Shown here piece by piece: positions 27,523 to 36,573 of a DNA stretch of 64,000 nt (positions are counted from its first letter, which is position 1; every line of letters begins with the position of its first letter). Both the position numbers and the translations under genes were made by a program. This DNA is from Phaeobacter piscinae (lineage in GTDB: Bacteria; Pseudomonadota; Alphaproteobacteria; Rhodobacterales; Rhodobacteraceae): the NCBI RefSeq assembly GCF_002407245.1, contig NZ_CP010683.1, positions 38,010 to 102,009 on the forward strand, in the 5' to 3' direction. A model generated the notes under the pieces. It saw only the letters and a program-made list of their open reading frames with translations, was not told where the DNA came from and ran no database searches.

Positions 27523-28197
27523 ATGAAACGTGCAATCGTTACCGGTGGATCTGGATTGATTGGTCGGGAGATTTGTGCACATTTGCTGCGTGATGGATGG
27601 GAGGTTGCTTCATTCGACCTGAAAAAAGATGGCCTTGGGGTGCAAATCTATTGCGATCTATCAAATGAAGAATCTGTCAAAGAAGCGTTTAATGAACTCA
27701 ACTGGGATCACCTTGACCTTCTCGTCAACAATGGTGGGCTTGTATTCGAGACTTTTTCGCAACTTGGTGAGGCCACGCTTGATCAATGGAATAGCACAAT
27801 AGGTAGCCACTTGACTGGCGCCTTTATGATGTCGCGCGCGGCACAACCTCTGTTGCGTGATGGCGGATCCATCATCATGATGGCGTCAACACGCGCTCTG
27901 ATGTCAGAAGGCATTGACTTCTCTTATGCCGCAGCAAAGGGGGGGATGCTTGCTCTGGCACAGGCGCTCGCAGTTCAACTCGGACCTAAGATTCGCATCA
28001 ATACGATTGCCCCTGGTTGGATTACAGGTGAAACAGATCTGCGGAATGTGGACAACGCGCAGCATCCTGTTGGGCGCGTAGGTCGACCCGCAGATATTGC
28101 CGAAGCCGTGATCTATTTGGCCTCCGCTGGATTTGTTACGGGTGAAACTCTAGTTGTCGACGGTGGCATGACAAAGAAAATGATCTATGCAGAGTAG
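27523..28197 (+). CDS. SDR-family NAD(P)-dependent oxidoreductase
   Basis: A 224-residue classical short-chain dehydrogenase. The cofactor motif TGGSGLIG is at residues 7-14, and the usual NNAG is NNGG here. The active-site Ser (MMASTRAL) and the YAAAK catalytic Tyr/Lys follow, and PGWITGETDL then VTGETLVVDGGM are the typical end. The substrate cannot be told from sequence. The start has a modest AAAGGGAA site. It is alone between IS relics. Confidence 0.88.
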   Translation: MKRAIVTGGSGLIGREICAHLLRDGWEVASFDLKKDGLGVQIYCDLSNEESVKEAFNELNWDHLDLLVNNGGLVFETFSQLGEATLDQWNSTIGSHLTGAFMMSRAAQPLLRDGGSIIMMASTRALMSEGIDFSYAAAKGGMLALAQALAVQLGPKIRINTIAPGWITGETDLRNVDNAQHPVGRVGRPADIAEAVIYLASAGFVTGETLVVDGGMTKKMIYAE

Positions 28198-28285
28198 CAG
28201 CTACGCGCCTCAATTTTCTTGAGGCACGACAGTTTGACTTCACTGAGCTACTCCCCAATGTTTGGACAGGTTATGGCGTAATTTA

Positions 28286-28405
28286 AGCTACTCTCTGCTC
28301 CTGCTGATCGGGTTGGGTTTCTTCTTTTCGCAGCCAATAGGTCACGGCTGGCGGTCTGCCGCCAAGTGCGGAATGGGGGCGTTTGCGGTTGTAGAAGTCG
28401 GGTCA
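28286..28405 (-). pseudogene. IS3-family OrfB C-terminal fragment
   Basis: The minus strand reads DFYNRKRPHSALGGRPPAVT followed by YWLRKEETQPDQQEQRVA and a stop. This is the end of an IS3-type transposase. The rest is missing. Confidence 0.7.
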
Positions 28406-28618
28406 TGATGAACTCCTCTGTCCGATGGAATGGGCTTACAACAGCCGTCCCATTTTCGCGCAGATGTGGCTCCCATTGAATACATGACATCTCTGCCGCT
28501 CCGCCGTGGCGGAGCAGGTTAGCCCAACTCAATTTCTCATCAGGTGGCCATAATGCGGAGGAACGTGCGCAGGCCTGCTGCTTACCGGCGTTTTCGCCCT
28601 ACATTCCTCCGCATTATT

Positions 28619-29137
28619 TCAGAGCGTGTCGAGCCAGGCGAGCAGGCTCGCATCCCGTTTCCATGACGTAGGATGAACTGCCGTTGCCGGAAGACTGACC
28701 TGTTCCAGTGCCTTTCGCTTCGTTTCCAGGTTCGCCTTCGCGTAATGGTTGGTGGTGGCGTGGCTCACGCGGCCAAGCCTGCTGCAGATGACCGTGACGT
28801 CGACACCAGCCGAGACAAGATGCACCTTGGTGGCGTGGCGGAAGCTGTGCGGCGTCACGTGTTTGGCGTGCAGCGATGGCTTGGTTCCGGCCGCCGCTTT
28901 CACATAGCCCGCAAGCTTGAACCGGACGCCCGAGGCGCTGAGCGGCTAGCCACAGCGGTTCACGAACAGCCGTTGGTCTGGTGCTCGCGGTTTTCGCTCC
29001 AACAGCTTTTTCAAAAACAGCACGGTTTCCGGCCAAAGCGGACAAATGCGTTCCTTGCGTCCCTTGCCTATCAGCCGCACGCAACTTGGGCTATCAAACC
29101 GGATCATATTGGGGCACAGGTCGAGTGGACCTGTCAC
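28619..29137 (-). pseudogene. Tyrosine recombinase (phage-integrase type) relic
   Basis: One frame reads IGKGRKERICPLWPETVLFL and ends at a stop after VNRCG. A shifted frame continues VTPHSFRHATKVHLVSAGVD and GRVSHATTNHYAKANLE. The HxxR box (HSFRH) and the late Tyr (NHYAKA) of the catalytic domain are visible, but the N-terminal domain is absent and the frame is broken. It may be left from the integration of the cargo. Confidence 0.75.
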
Positions 29138-29594
29138 GTTTTTTCCTCAGACGACTGAAGTAGCAGTCGTTGCCGTTCTATTCTTGCAGTTCATCATCCG
29201 GCATCGACGCTGCAAATCCGTCGGGCAGCACATGACCCTTGCAACCGCCTTCCTGCCGAACATCTTCATACTGCCCGCCAGTATAAACCGGTGACACCGT
29301 GTGATCCGCGGGCAAATGCAATCGAAAACACGGTCTTATATTTCATTTCAAAGGATCAGAACAAATAGCCTGTGGTTGGGCACCAGACAGCGCTGTTCAA
29401 GACCAGACCGACGCGACGATCTCGGATGCCGTTTCGGCAGTACGCTCTGGATTGCCTTCAGGGGAGGTAGAGGCCGAATGCGATTTTTGCGGAGAAGGGA
29501 TCCCCAATGCCGCTAGAAAGGTAGGTGGCCTCATTCTCTATGGCAGCATAGCCTGCGACGCGCTAGCATCCATATGAAACTGGGAGAAACTGAC
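29138..29594. other. Gap upstream of uvrB
   Basis: About 450 bases with no gene recognised on either strand. It should contain the uvrB promoter. I looked for an SOS box (GTTC-N7-GTTC in alphaproteobacteria) and did not find a convincing one. Confidence 0.35.
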
Positions 29595-31571
29595 ATGTCG
29601 TCCGGCGTATTTATTCTGCATTCTCGTAACACCCCGGCTGGTGATCAACCCGAGGCCATCGCTAGACTTGTCTCGGGCATCGAAACCGGTGCAACGCACC
29701 AGACACTCAAGGGCATCACGGGATCTGGCAAGACCTTCACCATGGCGAACATCATCCATCGCTTGAATCGCCCCACGCTGATCCTTGCACCAAACAAAAC
29801 GCTGACAGCTCAACTTTATGATGAGATGAAACAGTTCTTTCCGGAAAATGCCGTCGAGTTTTTCGTTTCCTATTACGATTATTTTCAGCCGGAAATGTAC
29901 CTGCCCGGCAGCGACCGCTACATTCCGAAAGACTCCTCTATCAACGATCACCTGGAAAGATTGCGTCTTTCGACCACCAAATCCCTTATCGAACGCCGCG
30001 ATACAATCGTAATCGCGTCGGTGTCTTCGATATACGGGCTTGGAGATCCGAACGATTATCGGGCTCTCCAGATTCCGCTCGCTCATGGTATAAAGCTAGA
30101 AAAAGATGATCTTCTGCAACGGCTGGACCGCTTGCAATATAGCCAAACCGAGGGCAGCCTGAAACGGGGCACCTACAGAATCAACGATAATGTCATCGAC
30201 ATATTTCCTGCCGATTCCGAGCACGACGCCGTACAAGTCGTTTTGGCTTCTGGGAAGATCGGTTCGTTGCAGCTGATCGACTCCGCAACCGGCAATCATA
30301 ATGGCGGCATCAGCGAATATTTGGTGTCGCCGAAGACACTCTTTGCACCATCGGACAATCAAGCAGAAGTCGCCGCTGACCAGATCATGAGAGAATTGGA
30401 TGAACGCGTTGCCGAACTGAACCTTCAAAATCGACTTGTCGAGGCTGATCGCCTCTATGAGCGCGTCACCCATGACGTCGATATGCTACGACGTGTCGGC
30501 TACTGCTCAGGAATGGAAAACTACGCTAGCTACTTCAGCGGGCGTGCCCCCGAGTTGCCCCCGACGACACTCCTTGATTATCTGCCAAAAGACGGACTCC
30601 TGTTCGTCGATGAATCGCACATCATGATCCCGCAAATATCGGCCATGTTCCGAGGCGATCAGTCCCGGAAGGACACGTTGATCGACTACGGGTTTCGACT
30701 ACCCTCATCGAAGTATAACCACCCACTTAGCTTTGCCGAGTTCGAAGCAATCAAACCGCAGACGATCTTCGTGTCCGCTACACCTGGCAACTACGAATTG
30801 AAGGTCTCTGATGGCCGGGTTGTCGATCAGGTCGTGAGGCCCACGGGCTTACTGGACCCAATCGTCGAGGTGCGGCCGTCGGCCGGTTCCATGGTCGATC
30901 TTCTCGGCGAGATTCAGACCTGCGTGGACGCAAACAATCGTGTTCTGATTACCACACTCACGAAGGCCGCAGCCGAAAAGCTTCACGAATTCATCGCAGG
31001 CAAGGGCTTACGAGTGCGCTATCTGCACTCTGACATAAAGACCAACGACCGAATCGAAATACTAGATGGGTTGCGCGCAGGAGAATTCGATATACTGATT
31101 GGCATCAGCCTGTTGCGGGAAGGACTGGACATTCCCGAAGCAGCATTAATCGCCGTTCTTGATGCGGATCATGCAGGGTTTCTTCGCTCTGCGAACGCAC
31201 TAACTCAGATGATCGGACGCGTGGCCCGAAATGTCAACGGGAAGGCGATCATGTATGCGAACCGGATCACACCCGCAATGCAACATGCAATTGACGAAAC
31301 CAGCAGCCGCAGGCAGCGCCAGATCACCCACAATGCGGAGCATCACGTCACGCCGAAATCTTCTGCCCGCAAATTGAACTCAGAGGCGAAAAATGAAAAT
31401 GAAGCGTTTGTGCATTCGAGTGATTTCTGCACAAACCTTGTCGAGCTATGCAATCGCATCACCGAAGAGGAGCATCTACTTCTGGCGGCTGCGGATGCCA
31501 ACGACGAAAAACGCGTCGAGGAAATTCGCGAGAGGTTGGACGGCATGTACCGGCAGTTCATATACCTTTGA
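29595..31571 (+). CDS. uvrB: Divergent UvrB-like nucleotide excision repair helicase
   Basis: A 658-residue UvrB homologue, the damage-verifying subunit of UvrABC. It has Walker A GITGSGKTFT (about 40-49), the beta-hairpin region SYYDYFQPEMYLPGSDRYIPKDSSIND that clamps damaged DNA, the DESH box in VDESHIMIPQ, helicase motifs FVSATPGNYE and LREGLDIPEA, and a weak C-terminal UVR-like tail (ITEEEHLLLAAADANDEKR). The start is ATG 29595 with GGGAGA upstream, rather than ATG 29574, which has no ribosome site. It diverges from chromosomal-type UvrB in many conserved positions. No uvrA or uvrC is nearby, so it may work with the chromosomal partners. Confidence 0.9.
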   Translation: MSSGVFILHSRNTPAGDQPEAIARLVSGIETGATHQTLKGITGSGKTFTMANIIHRLNRPTLILAPNKTLTAQLYDEMKQFFPENAVEFFVSYYDYFQPEMYLPGSDRYIPKDSSINDHLERLRLSTTKSLIERRDTIVIASVSSIYGLGDPNDYRALQIPLAHGIKLEKDDLLQRLDRLQYSQTEGSLKRGTYRINDNVIDIFPADSEHDAVQVVLASGKIGSLQLIDSATGNHNGGISEYLVSPKTLFAPSDNQAEVAADQIMRELDERVAELNLQNRLVEADRLYERVTHDVDMLRRVGYCSGMENYASYFSGRAPELPPTTLLDYLPKDGLLFVDESHIMIPQISAMFRGDQSRKDTLIDYGFRLPSSKYNHPLSFAEFEAIKPQTIFVSATPGNYELKVSDGRVVDQVVRPTGLLDPIVEVRPSAGSMVDLLGEIQTCVDANNRVLITTLTKAAAEKLHEFIAGKGLRVRYLHSDIKTNDRIEILDGLRAGEFDILIGISLLREGLDIPEAALIAVLDADHAGFLRSANALTQMIGRVARNVNGKAIMYANRITPAMQHAIDETSSRRQRQITHNAEHHVTPKSSARKLNSEAKNENEAFVHSSDFCTNLVELCNRITEEEHLLLAAADANDEKRVEEIRERLDGMYRQFIYL

Positions 31572-31699
31572 TACTTAGATCATTCGCCTGCATCGTCGGG
31601 CTTGCTATCTCAGGTTTTCGTTTCGCGTTCAGACCGCGTAAGGCTTGGACGGGCAATGCCAACTTGTTTGCCGAGCCGCGAATAGTTTAGGCGTCGGGT

Positions 31700-32235
31700 A
31701 TGACTATTTTTTCCGCCATGCCGCGCTTGAAAAGGCTACCGTTTTCCTCGTGAGGTCGTCGTATATGCGGTCTGGGTCTACCACCGCTTCGCGTCCAGCA
31801 CGGCAGACGTCGAGGAACTTCTCGCCGCTCGGGGTGTCACGGTCAGCCGGGAAACGATCCGGAAATAGGTGAACCGTTTGGGGGTCCACTTCGCCGATTG
31901 CATCAGGTTCGACAAACCGGTCGCGGTCGACAAATGGCACATGGATGAGGTCGTTATTCCGATCAACGGCAAGACATACTGGCTCTGGCGGGCGGTCGAT
32001 GCGAGCGGCGACGTTCTGGACATTCTCGTTCAGCCACAGCGGAACGCCAAAGCTGCAAGGCGTTTTCTGGGAAGGCTGATCAACTTTTTCGGTGAAACTC
32101 GCGTCGCGATCACGGAAAATTACGCAGCTATTTCAAGCCGATCCGGGACCTTGCACCGCACGCAGATCATCGCGCGCATGAGGGCTTGAACAACAGGACC
32201 GAAGGTCGCACAGGCCAACACGACAGCGCGAGAAT
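31700..32235 (+). pseudogene. IS6-family transposase relic
   Basis: The plus strand reads VDKWHMDEVVIPINGKTYWL and WRAVDASGDVLDILVQPQRN, followed by AARRFLGRLINFFGETRVAI, then in another frame HEGLNNRTEGRTG. These are the DDE core of an IS6/IS26-type transposase. The catalytic third motif is frameshifted and the N-terminus is broken. Confidence 0.85.
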
Positions 32236-32351
32236 GTGATGGCGCGGTTCAAATGTAAGACCGCATGTCTTGGGAGCAACGTCACTTGTGGGCATTACCA
32301 TTAACTTGATCGCAAGGCGGCACATGTCGCCTTTTGCGATGGAGAATTGGC

Positions 32352-32640
32352 GTGACTCACGAACTTTCGGTGACATACGTCGGTATCGACGTTTCCAAGG
32401 ACAAGCTTGCAGTAGCGGTTGCAGATTGGGCCCCAGGCGGCGAGGTCGTGTCCTGGAGCACCTTTGAGAATGCACTGGTGTCCGTTCACATCCTGCTGAG
32501 AAAGATCGCCAAACGCGCGGCAACCGTGGCTGTTTGCTATGAAGCCGGGCCGACAGGGTACGGGCTCTATCGGCAGGTTCGGGCTTTCGGTTTCGAGTGC
32601 TCGGTGGTTGCGTACTCGCTGTTTCCAATGCGCGCCGACC
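32352..32640 (+). pseudogene. IS110/IS1111-type transposase N-terminal fragment
   Basis: Reads VTYVGIDVSKDKLAVAVADW, then VCYEAGPTGYGLYRQVRAFG, the first half of the DEDD domain. Similarity ends near 32625 and the frame runs on into unrelated sequence. Confidence 0.8.
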
Positions 32641-33076
32641 CGCTTGGCAAATGGCAGCCGAAGATCTCGCCGGTTGCCTTCCTCCAGCCCTTCCTGCCTA
32701 ACTTAGAATGTGATCGCAGACGAGACCGCGATCGCTTGTACGGATGCCGGCCGCGTCTCCGCTTCGCCCTGCCCCGGTATTTTCCATTCGATTGGCGTGC
32801 CTGCCATCCGGCCGGCTGTCTGAACACGGGTTTCGGTGCCGTTACGCGTCAGCCTCCACGGAGAAATCCGCCCCGCCGCTGAACTCAACGGAACCGGACC
32901 TAAGTTTAACAAAGGTAACGTTCAACCCGGACGCTGTTTGGCTCGAATGACAAGCGCGAACAAATTCCGCCATTGACACGAATTTAAAATTCGTGTCACA
33001 CATCGAATATGGGATGCCATGGCTTCTCGTCAATCAATCATCTTGCTAGGAAGTCGTCGCCAACAGGGGACGACAC
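32641..33076. other. Gap marking the cargo/backbone boundary
   Basis: About 435 bases with no recognisable gene. It separates the last IS relic from the first backbone gene. A short inverted repeat (ACACGAATTT / AAATTCGTGT) lies at about 32977-32998. Confidence 0.4.
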
Positions 33077-33457
33077 ATGCCGATAGAACGTTACAAATCC
33101 TTGGTCACGATCGCTGGCGTTTGCAGCTGGAAGAAAGCGGGACAGGTTTTTCAAGTTCGGTATGACCTGGTAAAATCAGGGGTGAACAGCGGTGCTCCGG
33201 CGTACAATTGTATTTACATTGTGGACGGCCAGGAGCACGTTCTGGTCCCGTCCAATGCCAGACCGAGCGGTTTTGTTGAGGAACGCCAGATCAACCTCTG
33301 GCCCGGTATTCTCAAAAAGCATCACCTGGAATACGGCGACGGTTCAATGCTGGTCTTCAACCCGGAGGATCAAACCATTTCTACCTGGATGGTCGGCCCT
33401 GACGGCAAGGCTGAACACAGCACAACCGGCGAAAACAGAACAGCGGCGGAAAGCTAG
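33077..33457 (+). CDS. Hypothetical protein, 126 residues
   Basis: I do not recognise a family. The protein is soluble and beta-rich by eye, with no membrane segment. It contains NCIYIVDGQEHVLVPSNARP and ends in a polar tail. It has AGGGGACG upstream of ATG 33077. It precedes the transfer operon by about 770 bases and may be independent. Confidence 0.5.
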   Translation: MPIERYKSLVTIAGVCSWKKAGQVFQVRYDLVKSGVNSGAPAYNCIYIVDGQEHVLVPSNARPSGFVEERQINLWPGILKKHHLEYGDGSMLVFNPEDQTISTWMVGPDGKAEHSTTGENRTAAES

Positions 33458-33881
33458 CCACGGCGCGGCGCGGCCGCTGCTTCCTGCAGCTGACGTCGAA
33501 AAAAAGCACCAAATCAGTGCCGCAACCTCCCCGCCGGAACAGTCTGCGCGGTGCATGGGCGTGTGCATGTCCAGGCACGCGCCGGGTTTCCCAAGTATCA
33601 CGAACATTCTGAATTTCGCTCGGTACGGGCGAGATCCTGCGGCGCCGGACCAGCGGGTATTTTTCGCGCATCTGAGACTATGAAAGGAACAAGGAATTCG
33701 CCCCTGCGCAAAGCCGGGAACCGGCGCTGGCCAATGGCGTGGAGACCGCTGTCTGCCGGTAATACTGCATCAGCCAGCCGCCCGCATAGCGGTGGAATTC
33801 AGGTCAGGCAGGCAGACTTTTTTGCGTAATCGGGCTTTTGGAAAACGACGAAACACTCAAAAGAACATGAAGGAAGACGGC
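33458..33881. other. Gap upstream of the transfer genes
   Basis: About 420 bases, GC-rich at first, with no convincing gene. As MobF relaxases usually act on an oriT close to their operon, this gap and 34065-34226 are places to look for it, but I see no conserved nick motif. Confidence 0.35.
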
Positions 33882-34064
33882 ATGAACACCATCTGCCAAT
33901 GGTTCTACCTGGCTGGATATGGCGAATGGATCATGCCTCGCTGCCTGCGCAGGCTGACGGCGCGTTCCGAGTTTCATCGGGCGTGGGTGGCCGGCAGTCT
34001 TGGTTTCTTCGAGGAAGACGGCGTGAGGTTCGGTCCAGCCAGCCCCTACTATCCGCCCAGCTGA
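33882..34064 (+). CDS. Small hypothetical protein, 60 residues
   Basis: Starts MNTICQWFYLAGYGEWIMPR, with AGGAAGACGGC before the ATG. No family is recognised. It could be a small entry gene of the transfer region. An upstream in-frame start at 33792 exists but has no ribosome site. Confidence 0.4.
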   Translation: MNTICQWFYLAGYGEWIMPRCLRRLTARSEFHRAWVAGSLGFFEEDGVRFGPASPYYPPS

Positions 34065-34226
34065 CCACAGCGATCTTCTCAATGAATGAAAACAGCGCGG
34101 CCCAGGAGACATCCGGGCCGCGGCACCCCGGCTATTGCCGTTTGGAAACAACAACTAGCGAAGTGCCGCGGGTGTCCCGAGCTGTTGTCGGACTGCTCGC
34201 GTTGCAAAAGGAACGAGGGATTCGTC

Positions 34227-36572
34227 ATGGGCAACAAAGGACATACCCAGCTTGTCAGAGGCGGCCAGACGACACAACACTGGACCCGCATGGCAACTCA
34301 GGTGTTCAAGTACAGCACCTCGGTAGCTGCTGCGGCGTTCACCATCACATTTCTGGTCCTGGTCGCTCAGAATTACGAAATGGATAAGGTGCGCATCACC
34401 GGCATCTACTGGATTGCAGAGTTCAATGTCGAACAGCGCGGCACTGAACTGCGGGAACTGCACTACATGGATCTCGACGGAAAGCGCGTGACACGCACCG
34501 CAGGCCAGATCTATGCAGACCCCGGCCTGCGCGAGATCTACGATCTTTACGCCGCCAATGCCTGGCGCTTCCTCTATTTCTCGCTGCTGCCTGCGGCAGC
34601 GGCCTTCGCCTTCGTTTTTGCCATCTTCGGCATGGTCGGCCGGTCCTTGAAAGAGGAGGAACATATCCGGGGCGCGCGCCTGGTCACAGCCAAGGAACTG
34701 AAAGCCTGGTCAAAGCGGAAATGGCGCGAATACGAGAAACGCTTTGGAAAGGGCACCAAGAAAGGCCCCCGCTACACGCTGGCCGGGATCGAGTTTCCGC
34801 CGAATGCCGTAGAGGCGCAGATCGGCATCACCGGCACCGTCGGCACCGGCAAGTCGAACCTCATGCACGAGCTGCTGAACACCATCCGGGCCGCTGACGG
34901 CAGGGCCATCATCTATGACAAGATGGGCGGCTTGCTGCGCGACCACTACGACCCGGAAAAAGACATCATCCTCAACCCCTTCGATGAACGCTCCGTGGGC
35001 TGGTCGCCTTTCAATGAGGTGGCTTCACTGGAAGGTTTCGCGCAGATCGCCGAGGTGATGATCCCGGATCAGCAAGGCTCCATGGACAGTTTCTGGACGC
35101 AATCCGCCCGGCTGGTCTTCCAGTACACCGCCCGCGAGCTGGCAAAAGCCGGAAAAACCACCAACGCAGATCTTCGCAAGGCTATCATGAACATCCCGTC
35201 CGAGGAGCTGGGCAAGCTTGTGGCCTCGACGCCGGGCGCGCATTTCTTCGGGGAGCATGTTGCGAAAACCTCAGGCTCGATCCGCGCCAACATGATCACC
35301 GAGCTGCGGTTTCTGGAATATCTGCGCGACGATGCCGAACCCTTCTCGATCCGCGATTGGGTTGTGAATGACCGGCCCGGCTTTGTGTTCCTGACCGGCG
35401 ATGCGGAAAAGTCGGCCGCGACACGCAACATCATCTCGACCCTGTTTGAGGTGGCAGCCAACGCGCTGATGACGACAGAGGAAAGCCGCGACCCCAAGGT
35501 CTGGTTCTTCCTGGATGAGGTGCCAACCCTCAACAAGATGCCCTTCCTTCCCAAGAGCCTTGCGGAGATCCGGCAGTTCGGCGGCGCTTTCGTCGTCGCC
35601 TACCAGGTGTTTTCCCAGCTGGAAGACATCTACGGCGACAAGGCGGCAGAGACGATTTCCGGCGTTCTGAACAACCGGGTTGTGTTCAACACTCCGGATT
35701 ACAACACCGCGCAGCGCTCCTCCCGCTCCCTTGGTGAGGAGGATGTGATCGAGCAGCAGGAAAACATCACCCTCGGTGCCCACGACACCCGCGACGGCGT
35801 GGGCATTGTCGGCCGCCGTACCCAACGCGCGATTGTCACCCCGGCGGAAATCCAGTCATTGCCCCAATTCGTGGCCTATTTCCGTCCGGCCTATGACGCC
35901 CCCACCGCCAGGGTGCGCATTGAACCTGTGCCGACCACGGCCACGGCGGAGAAGTTCGTCCCCTATAAAGGCAACGGCTTCGATGCGGGCGGAATGCAGG
36001 TTGCGGCGTTGAATGTGGAGATCAAGGAGGGCGAGGCCCCGGAAGAGGGTTTCGCCGCCTTGAAGCCTGAAGATCAGAAGGCTGAATTCAACCGGTTCCT
36101 GGACCGCGTGCGCCCCGAAGGCGCGGCGGGAATTGAGGATCCCGCCAAGATCTCGGAACGGGACTGGTACTGGCAGCATTTCGCCACGGCCCGGGTGCGT
36201 GGCCTCGATGTGAAAGAGATCGCTCCGCCGGACCCTTATGCGGGCTTCGCAGGCAACGGCACTGCCAAGGCCCGCGAAACTGCTGCACTCCCTTACCCCG
36301 GCACCACGCCGGCACAAGCTGAACCGGCAGTTGCATCATCAGAGTCAGAGATTGAACCAGCATCGGAAGCGCAAACGCCCGCAGCGGCGGTTACGGCGGC
36401 CGAAACCGTCAGCCCCGCCCTGCCCCTCTCTGTTCGCGCCCATCCTGCAGTTGGTCAGATCCAGCCTGACAGGAGAACACCGAAACGGCCGGATCGCCCT
36501 CGAGCGGAACCTGCTGGTGATGCCGCAACAGCTTTTCTGAGCCTTGAAACTGCCTTCGCGGAGGATTCCTGA
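34227..36572 (+). CDS. traD: TraD/TrwB-type conjugative coupling protein
   Basis: A 781-residue inner-membrane ATPase that would link the relaxosome to a type IV secretion channel. Two N-terminal transmembrane segments (about 32-48 and 113-136) flank a small periplasmic part. The ATPase domain has Walker A GTVGTGKS (about 203-210) and Walker B WFFLDEVPTL. The C-terminal 200 residues are acidic, Ala/Pro-rich and probably disordered. The start is set at 34227 with GAGGGA upstream; a longer frame from 34086 exists. It is followed one base later by the relaxase gene. Confidence 0.92.
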   Translation: MGNKGHTQLVRGGQTTQHWTRMATQVFKYSTSVAAAAFTITFLVLVAQNYEMDKVRITGIYWIAEFNVEQRGTELRELHYMDLDGKRVTRTAGQIYADPGLREIYDLYAANAWRFLYFSLLPAAAAFAFVFAIFGMVGRSLKEEEHIRGARLVTAKELKAWSKRKWREYEKRFGKGTKKGPRYTLAGIEFPPNAVEAQIGITGTVGTGKSNLMHELLNTIRAADGRAIIYDKMGGLLRDHYDPEKDIILNPFDERSVGWSPFNEVASLEGFAQIAEVMIPDQQGSMDSFWTQSARLVFQYTARELAKAGKTTNADLRKAIMNIPSEELGKLVASTPGAHFFGEHVAKTSGSIRANMITELRFLEYLRDDAEPFSIRDWVVNDRPGFVFLTGDAEKSAATRNIISTLFEVAANALMTTEESRDPKVWFFLDEVPTLNKMPFLPKSLAEIRQFGGAFVVAYQVFSQLEDIYGDKAAETISGVLNNRVVFNTPDYNTAQRSSRSLGEEDVIEQQENITLGAHDTRDGVGIVGRRTQRAIVTPAEIQSLPQFVAYFRPAYDAPTARVRIEPVPTTATAEKFVPYKGNGFDAGGMQVAALNVEIKEGEAPEEGFAALKPEDQKAEFNRFLDRVRPEGAAGIEDPAKISERDWYWQHFATARVRGLDVKEIAPPDPYAGFAGNGTAKARETAALPYPGTTPAQAEPAVASSESEIEPASEAQTPAAAVTAAETVSPALPLSVRAHPAVGQIQPDRRTPKRPDRPRAEPAGDAATAFLSLETAFAEDS

Positions 36573-36573
36573 C

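Noticed and set aside
29138..29594. SOS box before uvrB
   Set aside because: No convincing GTTC-N7-GTTC or CTGT-N8-ACAG site found by eye.
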